This document shows positions 16,739 through 25,855 of a DNA stretch of 64,000 nt, in pieces. The stretch is from the NCBI RefSeq assembly GCF_041227145.1, contig NZ_JBGFSP010000012.1, positions 124,001-188,000 on the forward strand. The letters run 5' to 3'. Numbering within the stretch: position 1 is the stretch's first letter; each line of letters begins with the position of its first letter. The position numbers and the translations under genes are program-made. This DNA comes from Bacteroides sp. AN502(2024). Lineage in GTDB: Bacteria; Bacteroidota; Bacteroidia; Bacteroidales; Bacteroidaceae. The notes under the pieces were generated by a model that worked only from the letters and a program-made list of their open reading frames with translations, was not told the origin of the DNA and made no database searches.

Positions 16739-17776
16739 TTATTCTTTTTTCTTCAATGCTTCGAAAATCAGACCTTCCAGTTCTTCTGCAAGTTCAGGGT
16801 TATCTGCGATACATTGTTTGGCAGCATCGCGTCCTTGTCCTAGCTTGGTGTCGTTGTAGCTATACCATGAACCACTCTTCTTGATGATTCCCAAGTCGGC
16901 ACCCAGGTCGATGATCTCTCCGGAGTGGGAGATACCTTCACCGAACATGATATCGAATTCTGCTTTACGGAAAGGAGGTGCTACTTTGTTCTTCACCACT
17001 TTCACTTTGGTCAGTTTACCAAGAATCTCTTCACCATCTTTGATGGGTTGGCTACCACGGATATCCAAACGTACGGAAGCATAGAACTTCAAAGCATTAC
17101 CACCGGTCGTCGTTTCCGGGTTACCGAACATAACACCGATCTTTTCACGCAACTGGTTAATGAAAATACAAGTCGTACGTGTCTTGCTCACTGCAGCTGT
17201 CAACTTACGAAGTGCCTGCGACATCAAACGTGCCTGAAGACCTACCTTATTGTCACCCATGTCACCTTCTATTTCAGCTTTAGGAGTCAGTGCGGCTACA
17301 GAGTCAATAACGATGATGTCGATAGCAGAAGAACGAATCAGTTGCTCTGCTATCTCTAAAGCCTGTTCTCCATTGTCCGGTTGAGAGATATAGAGATCAT
17401 CAATATTTACTCCCAGTTTGGATGCGTAGAAACGATCGAAAGCGTGCTCGGCATCAATGAAAGCTGCGATACCACCGGCCTTTTGTGCTTCAGCAATGGC
17501 GTGGATGGCCAATGTCGTTTTACCGGATGATTCCGGGCCATAGATTTCGATGATTCTACCTCTGGGGTAACCTCCAACGCCAAGTGCCACGTTCAAGGCG
17601 ATAGAGCCTGTCGGGATTACTTCTACTTGTTCAACACTATCATCACCCATTTTCATGATAGAACCTTTACCGAAGCTCTTTTCTATCTTTTCCATGGCAG
17701 CCTGTAAGGCTTTTAGTTTTTCGCTTGATGCCATTTTATTATCTGTTTCAAAATTAAGTTCATCTTTCTTTGCCAT
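16739..17776 (-). CDS. recA: Recombinase RecA
   Basis: RecA coats single-stranded DNA and drives homologous pairing and the SOS response. Walker [10 protein letters not shown] lies near residues 79-87, with the flanking [25 protein letters not shown] that every RecA carries, Walker [11 protein letters not shown] near 154-163, and the DNA-binding loop [22 protein letters not shown] near 215-236. The C-terminus is acidic. The length of 345 aa is typical. Start [10 protein letters not shown] is plausible, although an internal ATG ([10 protein letters not shown]) is also possible. It is the first of three adjacent minus-strand housekeeping genes, with bcp 25 bases upstream. Confidence 0.99.
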   Translation of the reverse strand: MAKKDELNFETDNKMASSEKLKALQAAMEKIEKSFGKGSIMKMGDDSVEQVEVIPTGSIALNVALGVGGYPRGRIIEIYGPESSGKTTLAIHAIAEAQKAGGIAAFIDAEHAFDRFYASKLGVNIDDLYISQPDNGEQALEIAEQLIRSSAIDIIVIDSVAALTPKAEIEGDMGDNKVGLQARLMSQALRKLTAAVSKTRTTCIFINQLREKIGVMFGNPETTTGGNALKFYASVRLDIRGSQPIKDGEEILGKLTKVKVVKNKVAPPFRKAEFDIMFGEGISHSGEIIDLGADLGIIKKSGSWYSYNDTKLGQGRDAAKQCIADNPELAEELEGLIFEALKKKE

Positions 17777-17801
17777 ACCTTATCTTATATAATTAATGGA
17801 G

Positions 17802-18257
17802 TTATTGATTTAAAATCTGTGAGGCATGTTCTTTGGTCTTTACTTCTTTAGGAGTGATAATCCGTTCTACGATTCCCTCTTCATTAATCAGGAAAGTAGT
17901 GCGGAAAGTGCCCATGTAAGCACGTCCGTACAATTTCTTTTCTCCCCATACGCCAAACTCTTCCACTAACTTTTTGTCAGTGTCAGCAATCAGGGTAAAA
18001 GGAAGATTGTTCTTCTCGATAAATTTTTGGTGCGACTTTTCGTTGTCTACACTGACACCGATTACTTCATAGCCGGCTTTACGTAATTCGGAATAGTTGT
18101 CGCGCAGGTTACACGCTTGTGCGGTGCAACCTGACGTACTGTCCTTCGGGTAGAAGTACAACACAACCTTTTTTCCTTTATAAGCGCTTATACGGATTTC
18201 TTCACCTTTTTCATTGATGCCCAAGACTTCCGGTACTTTATCTCCTACATTTATCAT
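17802..18257 (-). CDS. bcp: Thioredoxin-dependent peroxiredoxin Bcp
   Basis: This is a peroxiredoxin Q-type enzyme that reduces hydroperoxides using thioredoxin. The catalytic motif YFYPKDSTSGCTAQACNLRD contains the peroxidatic Cys and the nearby resolving Cys five residues later (C-T-A-Q-A-C). The thioredoxin-fold core is complete at 151 aa. It lies 29 bases downstream of the carboxynorspermidine dehydrogenase gene and 25 upstream of recA on the same strand, so the three may be co-transcribed. Confidence 0.95.
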   Translation of the reverse strand: MINVGDKVPEVLGINEKGEEIRISAYKGKKVVLYFYPKDSTSGCTAQACNLRDNYSELRKAGYEVIGVSVDNEKSHQKFIEKNNLPFTLIADTDKKLVEEFGVWGEKKLYGRAYMGTFRTTFLINEEGIVERIITPKEVKTKEHASQILNQ

Positions 18258-18286
18258 AATTATCTTTTTAATGAATAGGTCTACTC

Positions 18287-19480
18287 TTATAATTCCAGAT
18301 TTTTATCGAACTCTTCATGCCAAGGAAGACCTTGTTTGTTGAGCTGCTCCATAAACGGATCCGGATTGAATTCTTCTACGTTGTTTACACCGGGACGCTT
18401 CCATTCACCTTTGAAGAACATCATGGCTCCGATCATTGCCGGAACTCCGGTGGTGTAGCTCACTCCTTGCATACCTGTTTCACGGTAAGCTTCCTGGTGG
18501 CTACAGTTGTTATATACATAATAAGTACGTTCCTTACCATCTTTCAAACCGCGGATGCGACAACCGATGGAGGTTTCTCCTTCGTAGTTTGCTCCTAAAT
18601 CCTGAGGGTTAGGCAATACGGCTTTCAAGAATTGCAGCGGCACAATCTTCACTCCGTTGTAATCAACCTCGTCAATCCGTGCCATACCGATGTTTTGGAT
18701 AACGCGTAAGTGAGTTAAATACTCTTGTCCGAAAGTCATCCAGAAACGTGCACGTTTGATGGTCGGGTAATGTTTCACCAATGACTCCAGTTCTTCGTGA
18801 TAAAGAAGATAAGAGTCACGGGGACCAATGTTCGGGTATGTCAGGGATTTATGTATTTCCAGCGGACCGGTAGTTACCCATTTGCCATTTTCATAATAGC
18901 GTCCGTTCTGCGTAATTTCGCGGATGTTGATTTCTGGATTGAAGTTCGTAGCAAATGCCTTATGATGGTTGCCCGCATTACAGTCTACGATATCCAGATA
19001 TTGAATCTTATCAAAATAATGTTTAGCTGCATAAGCGGTATAGATGCCACTTACTCCCGGGTCGAATCCGCAACCGAGGATAGCTGTCAGACCTGCTTCT
19101 TTGAAGCGATCGTGATAAGCCCATTGCCAGCTGTATTCAAAATGAGCTTCATCCTTCGGCTCGTAGTTAGCGGTGTCCAGGTAGTTCACTCCGGCTTTCA
19201 GGCAAGCTTCCATAATAGTCAGATCCTGATAGGGGAGAGCCACATTAATCACCATTTCCGGTTTGAAATCGTTGAATAAGGCTACCAGCTCATCTACATT
19301 GTCTGCATCGACTTTAGCTGTTTTTATATTGGGGTTACCTATTGCCTCGACGATTTTATCGCATTTCTCTTTCGTACGGCTGGCAATCATGATATCTGTA
19401 AATACATCGGCATTTTGTGCCACTTTGTGTGCAACGACAGTACCAACACCGCCTGCACCAATAATAAGAACTCTACCCAT
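18287..19480 (-). CDS. Saccharopine dehydrogenase-family carboxynorspermidine dehydrogenase
   Basis: The N-terminal Rossmann motif GAGGVGTVVAHKVAQ (residues 7-21) binds NAD(P)H. The remainder (for example AILGCGFDPGVSGIYTAYA, GQEYLTHL) matches the carboxynorspermidine synthase group rather than lysine-pathway saccharopine enzymes. Bacteroides use this enzyme with a decarboxylase to make spermidine from carboxyspermidine intermediates. The length of 397 aa is typical. A -7 element TATATTTG is present on the minus strand at 19532-19539, about 52 bases upstream of the start. Confidence 0.88.
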   Translation of the reverse strand: MGRVLIIGAGGVGTVVAHKVAQNADVFTDIMIASRTKEKCDKIVEAIGNPNIKTAKVDADNVDELVALFNDFKPEMVINVALPYQDLTIMEACLKAGVNYLDTANYEPKDEAHFEYSWQWAYHDRFKEAGLTAILGCGFDPGVSGIYTAYAAKHYFDKIQYLDIVDCNAGNHHKAFATNFNPEINIREITQNGRYYENGKWVTTGPLEIHKSLTYPNIGPRDSYLLYHEELESLVKHYPTIKRARFWMTFGQEYLTHLRVIQNIGMARIDEVDYNGVKIVPLQFLKAVLPNPQDLGANYEGETSIGCRIRGLKDGKERTYYVYNNCSHQEAYRETGMQGVSYTTGVPAMIGAMMFFKGEWKRPGVNNVEEFNPDPFMEQLNKQGLPWHEEFDKNLEL

Positions 19481-19531
19481 TTCGTTAATTGCGAATTTAA
19501 AATATTAAGAATATTGGAATTGTTAGCTTTG

Positions 19532-19539
19532 CAAATATA
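19532..19539 (-). promoter_or_regulatory. Candidate -7 promoter element
   Basis: The minus strand reads TATATTTG, a match to TAnnTTTG, 52 bases before the carboxynorspermidine dehydrogenase start. No clear -33 TTTG is present. Confidence 0.45.
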
Positions 19540-19778
19540 CGTGATTATTTTCAGATAATCATTCATAGCTACTTCTTTTATTTATAATGTTGCAAGATAC
19601 CGCTCAAATTCCTGCGTTTTGCCATAATAGAACCAAGTTTCGTTTTAAGTGAGCTATGTAAATTGTTCGGTTGTTGTATATTTACCGACAAATGTATATA
19701 TTTTATGTTGTATTGGATGTTATTTCTCAATCTTTTGATATCTTTGTCTCCGATTTTAACTTAAACGTTATAACAATT

Positions 19779-20210
19779 ATGAAGAAAGTATTTGTTTTAA
19801 TCTGCATTGCCGGTGCAGCACTTGCGGTGTCTTCGTGTCGTTCGGTTGAGAAGGCAATTTCCCTGTCATCTATCAATGGTGAATGGAAAATAAAAGAAGT
19901 GAATGGTAAGGCAATTCCTTCCGGAATGGAAAACCAACCTTTTATTGCTTTTGATGTGAAGAAAAAGACAATTCATGGCAATGCCGGATGTAATCTGATT
20001 AATGGAGGTTTTGAAACTAGTGCAAGTAATGCCAAATGCATTTCCTTCCCGGGAGTGGCAAGTACGATGATGGCTTGTCCTGACATGGAGACAGAAAGTA
20101 AGGTGCTGAAAGCGTTGAATGAAGTAAAGTCATTCGATGTATTGGCAGGAGGTGGTATTGGGTTATATGATGCTAATAATACATTGGTTATTGTATTAGA
20201 GAAAAAGTGA
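19779..20210 (+). CDS. META-domain lipoprotein
   Basis: A 143-residue secreted lipoprotein. The ATG at 19779 is chosen because it starts a lipoprotein signal (MKKVFVLICIAGAALAVSSC) with the lipobox Cys at residue 20; the frame is open further upstream but that sequence is not signal-like. The mature part has the META/HslJ pattern: INGEWKIKEVNGKAIP, then GNAGCNLINGGFE, and SFPGVASTMMACPDMETE. Relatives in E. coli are linked to stress and heat-induced novobiocin resistance; the Bacteroides role is unknown. Confidence 0.88.
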   Translation: MKKVFVLICIAGAALAVSSCRSVEKAISLSSINGEWKIKEVNGKAIPSGMENQPFIAFDVKKKTIHGNAGCNLINGGFETSASNAKCISFPGVASTMMACPDMETESKVLKALNEVKSFDVLAGGGIGLYDANNTLVIVLEKK

Positions 20211-20255
20211 TTATTAGAAATAGGAGAGACTGTATCCATAAAGTCTGATATTTAT

Positions 20256-20359
20256 AAAGAGGCTGTCTAACAAGCCCTATTTTAACGATTTCACCCCTGC
20301 CAGAATATGCTTTGGCAGGGGTGGCTTTTAATTACTGATACCTGTTAAACAGTCTCTTT
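20256..20359. mobile_element. MITE-like element, copy 1 (104 bp)
   Basis: The ends are imperfect inverted repeats of 19 bases (AAAGAGGCTGTCTAACAAG and, at the other end, the complement of AAAGAGACTGTTTAACAGG). The centre holds a perfect 10-bp hairpin ACCCCTGCCA (20293-20302)/TGGCAGGGGT (20313-20322). A second copy is at 38668 and a related one at 53219. The hairpin may also terminate transcription. Confidence 0.65.
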
Positions 20360-20400
20360 CAGCTTTATGAACGTTGGTAATTAAGAGTGGAAGCTGATTG

Positions 20401-21654
20401 TTACAATTGTTGCAATGCGTCCCAATCAATTTCCGGTTCTTTACCTGTTGGCTTGCAATATAGCTTTGTTCCCATTGGAACGGATTCGTTAAAGAAGCCT
20501 CCCATTTTCAGATAAAACCGATTGTCTTTAGTATTACCACCTTGATAGTCGAGACGGACTTGGGCACTTCCTGTTGCATCGTGTGTAAAGGTAGCGTTAG
20601 TGAGTCGGGACCATTTACCTTCTTTACTGCGTGCCCATTGATTGCCGAAGATGACTTCACGTGACAAATATCCTTGTTCCGGATTGAAATTCTCAAGGAA
20701 GCTGTGAGGACGTTTATACCATGTGTTGGTCTTGGGGCGTAAGAAACTGGCTATTAGTTTCCATTCTTTTTCATCGGTTGCATAGAAATAGGCAGTATAG
20801 GTCGTATTACCATTCCCGTCCGGTCTGACTTGCATCAGAAATTTGTATGTATTACCGGCTTTCCAGGGATATTTCAGATAACTTTGTCCGCCTGAGCCTT
20901 CGTTACCAAACTCTCCGATGTGTACATTTTTGCCTTGGCGTAATAGTTTAATCTTTTGGTCATCTGGAATATCTTTGGGATTTTGTGTATCAAAAGGACT
21001 CCATACCGAGAAAAGAACACGGCGTTCTGTCGGGGAGTTGTATTGCATCCCGAAATAGCCTTCCCCGAAGCCGGCTGCCATGTAATAGCTATGCATTGTT
21101 TCGCCTTCTTTGGGGACTGTGACTTCATTATAGAACCATTCAGTGTCACCTTCAGGTAGCGCGTATCCCAAATGGACGGAAGGACCACGGCGTCCCCAAT
21201 AGTCAGAGAAGTCTTTCACATAATTACTTTTACCTGTAACATTGTCTGCTATCAATTGCTTGATTTCTCCGAAACTCTCGCCACTTTTGGAGACTCCTTG
21301 TAAGTCTATACGAGCATATCCTGCCTGTCGTATATCGATACTCCCTACAGGAACTTTGGTGAAATCATCAGATTGCAGATTGACTTTGAAACTCTTTTTT
21401 CCATAACTGACTTTGATTTCGGAATGTCCTTTGGCATACAGTGACAAATCGGCCGTTGTCGGTTGATGCAAATAGAAGTAAATACTAACGATACTTTTCG
21501 GATTTGTCCAATGTGTAATTCCCTTTTGTGTTATTCGTGCACCATTTTGCTGCCGGGTTACATAGCCATTACCGGAAACTCCTACAACAAGTTGTTGAGG
21601 TTGTGCAAATACGGTAGTGCATAGTAGTAATGCAAGTAAACATAAATTTTTCAT
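20401..21654 (-). CDS. Secreted DUF5077-DUF3472 protein
   Basis: A 417-residue exported protein with a cleavable signal peptide (MKNLCLLALLLCTTVFAQ). The N-terminal ~140 residues look like a carbohydrate-binding-type beta domain (DUF5077), and the C-terminal part is DUF3472 (YYMAAGFGEGYFGMQYNS, VLFSVWSPFD). Such proteins occur in Bacteroides glycan-utilisation settings, but their biochemical role is not established. It stands alone between the META lipoprotein and dnaK. Confidence 0.8.
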   Translation of the reverse strand: MKNLCLLALLLCTTVFAQPQQLVVGVSGNGYVTRQQNGARITQKGITHWTNPKSIVSIYFYLHQPTTADLSLYAKGHSEIKVSYGKKSFKVNLQSDDFTKVPVGSIDIRQAGYARIDLQGVSKSGESFGEIKQLIADNVTGKSNYVKDFSDYWGRRGPSVHLGYALPEGDTEWFYNEVTVPKEGETMHSYYMAAGFGEGYFGMQYNSPTERRVLFSVWSPFDTQNPKDIPDDQKIKLLRQGKNVHIGEFGNEGSGGQSYLKYPWKAGNTYKFLMQVRPDGNGNTTYTAYFYATDEKEWKLIASFLRPKTNTWYKRPHSFLENFNPEQGYLSREVIFGNQWARSKEGKWSRLTNATFTHDATGSAQVRLDYQGGNTKDNRFYLKMGGFFNESVPMGTKLYCKPTGKEPEIDWDALQQL

Positions 21655-21884
21655 GTGGATGTCATTAATTGATTTTATATATAACTTCGATATTAATAAA
21701 TAGCTCGTTGTTTTACAGTGTAATATTGCAAAGTTAAGAATTAATTCTTTTTATCGAACCGGAATAGATCGTATTTTTTAGTGTCAATTGCTGAATAACT
21801 CTCTTTATGGCTATCATGGCAAGAAAGTTTATTAAAACTGTCGTTTTGGCAGATATTATGTCATGCAATCATATAATTCCCTTT

Positions 21885-21900
21885 TGGCACACGGTTTGCT
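21885..21900 (+). promoter_or_regulatory. Sigma-54 (RpoN) promoter upstream of dnaK
   Basis: TGGCACACGGTTTGCT matches the -24/-12 consensus TGGCAC-N5-TTGCW with correct spacing (GG to GC 12 bases). The start site would fall near 21912, leaving a leader of about 88 bases before the dnaK ATG. The rest of the 345-base gap between genes shows no coding sequence. Confidence 0.7.
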
Positions 21901-21999
21901 TTTTAATAAGCGTCCGTTCGAGACGAAGCTTCTTAGCAGGAGGGCAGAAACAATCGGACAAAAAAACATTGAATAATAATAAATAAAAAAATAACGATC

Positions 22000-23913
22000 A
22001 TGGGAAAAATTATTGGTATTGACTTAGGAACTACGAATTCTTGTGTTGCCGTATTCGAAGGTAACGAACCTGTAGTAATTGCAAACAGTGAAGGTAAACG
22101 TACGACTCCTTCTGTTGTCGCTTTCGTAGATGGCGGTGAACGTAAGGTGGGTGATCCTGCAAAACGTCAGGCTATTACGAATCCTACACGTACAATCTTC
22201 TCTATCAAACGTTTCATGGGTGAAACGTGGGATCAGGTACAAAAAGAGGTGACTCGTGTTCCTTATAAGGTTGTGAAAGGTGACAATAACACTCCGCGTG
22301 TCGATATTGACGGACGTCTGTACACTCCGCAGGAAATCTCTGCTATGATTCTTCAGAAAATGAAGAAGACTGCTGAAGATTATCTCGGACAGGAGGTAAC
22401 AGAAGCTGTTATCACCGTTCCGGCCTATTTCTCCGACTCTCAACGTCAGGCTACTAAAGAAGCCGGACAGATTGCCGGTCTGGAAGTAAAACGTATTGTA
22501 AACGAACCGACAGCCGCTGCTCTTGCTTACGGTTTGGATAAGGCTCACAAGGATATGAAGATTGCTGTATTCGACCTTGGTGGTGGTACGTTCGATATCT
22601 CTATCCTCGAATTTGGTGGTGGTGTATTTGAAGTGCTTTCTACAAATGGCGATACTCACCTGGGTGGTGATGATTTCGACCAGGTAATTATCAACTGGTT
22701 GGTACAGGAATTCAAGAACGATGAAGGTGCTGACTTGACTCAGGATCCGATGGCTTTGCAACGTCTGAAAGAAGCTGCTGAAAAAGCTAAAATTGAACTC
22801 TCTTCTTCTACAAGCACAGAAATCAACTTGCCGTATATCATGCCGGTAGGTGGTGTGCCTAAGCATTTGGTAAAGACTTTGACTCGTGCAAAATTCGAAT
22901 CTTTGGCTCACGGATTGATTCAGGCTTGTCTTGAACCCTGTAAGAAAGCAATGAGCGATGCAGGGTTGAACAATGCTGATATTGATGAGGTAATCCTTGT
23001 AGGTGGTTCTTCCCGTATTCCGGCTGTTCAGAAGTTGGTAGAAGATTTCTTCGGCAAGACTCCTTCTAAAGGTGTGAATCCGGATGAAGTAGTAGCTATT
23101 GGTGCTGCTGTACAGGGTGCTGTTTTGACAGACGAAATCAAGGGTGTAGTATTGTTGGATGTTACTCCGCTGTCAATGGGTATCGAAACATTGGGTGGCG
23201 TAATGACTAAGTTGATCGATGCTAACACTACAATTCCGGCTCGTAAGAGTGAAACATTCTCTACTGCCGCCGATAACCAGACGGAAGTTACTATCCACGT
23301 ATTACAGGGAGAACGTCCGATGGCTGCACAGAATAAATCAATCGGTCAGTTCAACTTAACAGGTATTGCTCCAGCTCGCCGTGGTGTTCCTCAAATTGAG
23401 GTTACATTCGATATCGATGCTAACGGTATCTTGAAAGTTTCAGCAAAAGATAAGGCTACCGGTAAAGAACAGGCTATCCGTATCGAAGCATCCAGCGGTT
23501 TGAGCAAGGAAGAGATCGAAAAGATGAAAGCTGAAGCTGAAGCTAATGCTGAAGCAGATAAGAAAGAACGTGAAAAGATTGACAAGCTGAATCAGGCTGA
23601 CAGCGTAATTTTCTCTACTGAAAATCAGTTGAAGGAATTGGGTGATAAGTTGCCTGCTGACAAGAAAGCTCCGATTGAGGCTGCTTTGCAGAAATTGAAA
23701 GATGCTCACAAGGCACAGGACTTGGCTGCTATCGATACTGCTATGGCAGAAATCAATACTGCTTTCCAGGCTGCAAGTGCTGAAATGTATGCACAGAGCG
23801 GTGCACAAGGTGGAGCACAGGCTGGTCCTGATATGAACGGTGGCGCTGGTCAGCAAGATAACAGCAAGCATGGAGATAACGTTCAGGATGCTGACTTCGA
23901 GGAGGTCAAATGA
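22000..23913 (+). CDS. dnaK: Hsp70 chaperone DnaK
   Basis: DnaK is the ATP-driven chaperone that binds exposed hydrophobic peptides with DnaJ and GrpE. The N-terminal [14 protein letters not shown], the [16 protein letters not shown] phosphate-binding motif near residues 192-207, and [11 protein letters not shown] near 337-347 define the ATPase domain. The substrate-binding domain and a Gly/Gln-rich tail ending [15 protein letters not shown] ([11 protein letters not shown]) follow. The length of 637 aa is standard. The gene is alone, without dnaJ or grpE nearby. A sigma-54-type promoter lies about 100 bases upstream and a strong hairpin follows the stop. Confidence 0.99.
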   Translation: MGKIIGIDLGTTNSCVAVFEGNEPVVIANSEGKRTTPSVVAFVDGGERKVGDPAKRQAITNPTRTIFSIKRFMGETWDQVQKEVTRVPYKVVKGDNNTPRVDIDGRLYTPQEISAMILQKMKKTAEDYLGQEVTEAVITVPAYFSDSQRQATKEAGQIAGLEVKRIVNEPTAAALAYGLDKAHKDMKIAVFDLGGGTFDISILEFGGGVFEVLSTNGDTHLGGDDFDQVIINWLVQEFKNDEGADLTQDPMALQRLKEAAEKAKIELSSSTSTEINLPYIMPVGGVPKHLVKTLTRAKFESLAHGLIQACLEPCKKAMSDAGLNNADIDEVILVGGSSRIPAVQKLVEDFFGKTPSKGVNPDEVVAIGAAVQGAVLTDEIKGVVLLDVTPLSMGIETLGGVMTKLIDANTTIPARKSETFSTAADNQTEVTIHVLQGERPMAAQNKSIGQFNLTGIAPARRGVPQIEVTFDIDANGILKVSAKDKATGKEQAIRIEASSGLSKEEIEKMKAEAEANAEADKKEREKIDKLNQADSVIFSTENQLKELGDKLPADKKAPIEAALQKLKDAHKAQDLAAIDTAMAEINTAFQAASAEMYAQSGAQGGAQAGPDMNGGAGQQDNSKHGDNVQDADFEEVK

Positions 23914-23947
23914 TTCCGATAAGGATACAGATAATAAACAACAAGCA

Positions 23948-23985
23948 AAGAAGGTGTGTCAAAATGCGCACCTTCTTTTTTTGCC
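23948..23985 (+). terminator. dnaK terminator formed by the IS1182 end
   Basis: AAGAAGGTGTG and CGCACCTTCTT pair over 11 bp (one G-T) with an 8-base loop, followed by seven T. The same bases are the left end of the IS1182-family element, so the insertion may have replaced or supplied the terminator. Confidence 0.6.
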
Positions 23986-24061
23986 CAAAGCCCCGACTTT
24001 CACAAGCAGGGGCTTTGTTATTACCTAAAGATTTTGTATCTTTAAGCATAAAATTTACACT

Positions 24062-25717
24062 ATGACAAAGATACATTTTCGTCCTTACATTCCCAACCAA
24101 ACAGTGCTTTTTCCTGGGAGAATCGATGAGGATATTGCAGAAAACGATCCGGTTCGCATGGTTGACGTTCTGGTTGAAAGCCTGAATCTTGAAGGTTTCA
24201 GAAAGTTATACAAGGAATGCGGCCGTAGTGCTTACCATCCCCGAATGATGCTCAAGGTTATTCTGTATGCCTACATGAACAACATCTACTCCTGCCGGAA
24301 AATAGAAAAGCTACTCCATCGTGATATCCATTATATATGGCTGGCCGGATACGAGAAACCGGATTTCATTACCATCAACCGATTCCGCAACCGGGTGAAG
24401 AAGGAAATCAACGAGGTGTTTACCCAAACCGTACTTCTGCTTTCTTCCAAAGGTTTCATCAGCCTGAATGTGGAATACATTGACGGTACAAAAATCGAAT
24501 CCAAGGCAAACAAGTACACTTTCGTCTGGAGAAAAACGGTCGAACGGAACCGTGAACGCCTGATGAAGAAAATACATGTACTATTAGGTCAGATAGACGA
24601 GTTCATCGCTCAGGAGAAATCATCAGAGACCAATGAGGGGATAGAGTTTACTCCGACTATGCTGACCGAAATGGCGGGAGAATTACGTAATGCACTTGCA
24701 CAGGCTCCCGATCCTTGCACGAAAAAGGAAAAGACTGCACTGAAAAAGAAACGCAAACAGCTCAAGGAGCTGGAAGAACACAGAGATAAACTGCAGGAAT
24801 ACGACGGTCATCTGGAAAATCTGCAAGCTCGCAACTCCTATTCCAAGACAGACAAGGATGCCACTTTTATGAGGATGAAGGAGGACGCCATGCGTAACGG
24901 GCAGACAAAACCCGGCTACAACCTTCAGATCGGTACCGAGAACCAATTCATTACCGACTTCGCTCTTTTCTCCAATCCTACGGATACACTGACCATGATA
25001 CCTTTCCTGCAATCCTTTTCAGGCAGATACGACAGATTGGCCCATATGGTGGTTGCCGACTCCGGATATGGTTCTGAGGAAAATTACCGTTTCATGTCTG
25101 AAAACGATATGGAAGCCTACGTCAAATACAACTACTTCCACATGGAACAGCGACCCGGATTCAAACCGAATCCGTTCAAGGCCGAAAACTTCTATTACAA
25201 TGAAGAACATGACTATTGCATCTGCCCCATGGGACAAAAGATGCGGAGGACAGGAACCGGGCATGTGAAAACTGCATCCGGATATGTAAGCGAAAATGCC
25301 AGGTACAGAGCCGTCAGATGTGAAGGGTGTCCGTTGAGATGTCTATGTTTTAAGGCAAAGGGAAACAGGACAATAGAACTGAATCACAGACTCAGGAAAT
25401 ACAGGCAGAAAGCCAAAGAATTACTATGTTCCGAAGAAGGACTGAAACACAGAGGGCAAAGATGTATAGAACCGGAAGCTGTGTTCGGGCAAATAAAATA
25501 TAATATGAACTACAAACGTTTCCGCCATTTTGGAAAGGAGAAGGTCTTTATGGACTTCGCATTCTTGGCCATTGCCTTCAATATAAAAAAGATGTGTGCA
25601 AAAATGAGAAAAGAAGGTATAGACTGGATGATTAAACTGTTTTATAAACTTGTACCCGCTCTTTTCAGATGGGGGGAACACATTTATCAAACAAATCTTC
25701 AAAAGAGCGCAGCTTGA
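24062..25717 (+). CDS. IS1182-family transposase
   Basis: A 551-residue DDE transposase. The N-terminal VLFPGRIDEDIAENDPVR and the helix-rich RKIEKLLHRDIHYIWLAG segment are typical. The catalytic acidic residues are expected in EYIDGTKIESKANKYTFVW (first Asp), VVADSGYGSEENY (second Asp), and the Glu near RCIEPEAVFGQIKYN. A Cys-rich part CEGCPLRCLCF is also family-typical. The frame is intact, so the element may be active. Confidence 0.93.
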   Translation: MTKIHFRPYIPNQTVLFPGRIDEDIAENDPVRMVDVLVESLNLEGFRKLYKECGRSAYHPRMMLKVILYAYMNNIYSCRKIEKLLHRDIHYIWLAGYEKPDFITINRFRNRVKKEINEVFTQTVLLLSSKGFISLNVEYIDGTKIESKANKYTFVWRKTVERNRERLMKKIHVLLGQIDEFIAQEKSSETNEGIEFTPTMLTEMAGELRNALAQAPDPCTKKEKTALKKKRKQLKELEEHRDKLQEYDGHLENLQARNSYSKTDKDATFMRMKEDAMRNGQTKPGYNLQIGTENQFITDFALFSNPTDTLTMIPFLQSFSGRYDRLAHMVVADSGYGSEENYRFMSENDMEAYVKYNYFHMEQRPGFKPNPFKAENFYYNEEHDYCICPMGQKMRRTGTGHVKTASGYVSENARYRAVRCEGCPLRCLCFKAKGNRTIELNHRLRKYRQKAKELLCSEEGLKHRGQRCIEPEAVFGQIKYNMNYKRFRHFGKEKVFMDFAFLAIAFNIKKMCAKMRKEGIDWMIKLFYKLVPALFRWGEHIYQTNLQKSAA

Positions 25718-25855
25718 AGAAGGTTTACTGATTCTTTATAGGTGATGAAAAAAAGAAGGCGTATCGTTCATTACGACACACCTTCTTTTGCATTTATAGG
25801 GTTCATGGTTGCTATGTGTTTTCTATGGACTTTTTTATCTCTTATTTGCATTTCC

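Larger units (their letters stand above)
23947..25789 (+). mobile_element. IS1182-family insertion sequence
   Basis: About 1.84 kb with one transposase gene. The left end reads AAAGAAGGTGTGTC (from 23947) and the right end is its complement, GACACACCTTCTTTT, ending near 25789. Each end also folds into a subterminal hairpin, and a second left hairpin is CAAAGCCCC (23986)/GGGGCTTTG (24009). The target duplication is not clear by eye. The element sits directly after dnaK without disrupting a visible gene. Confidence 0.8.

Noticed and set aside
22024..22911. Long open frame antisense to dnaK
   Set aside because: Its composition follows the dnaK codon pattern and it has no family features; a shadow of dnaK.
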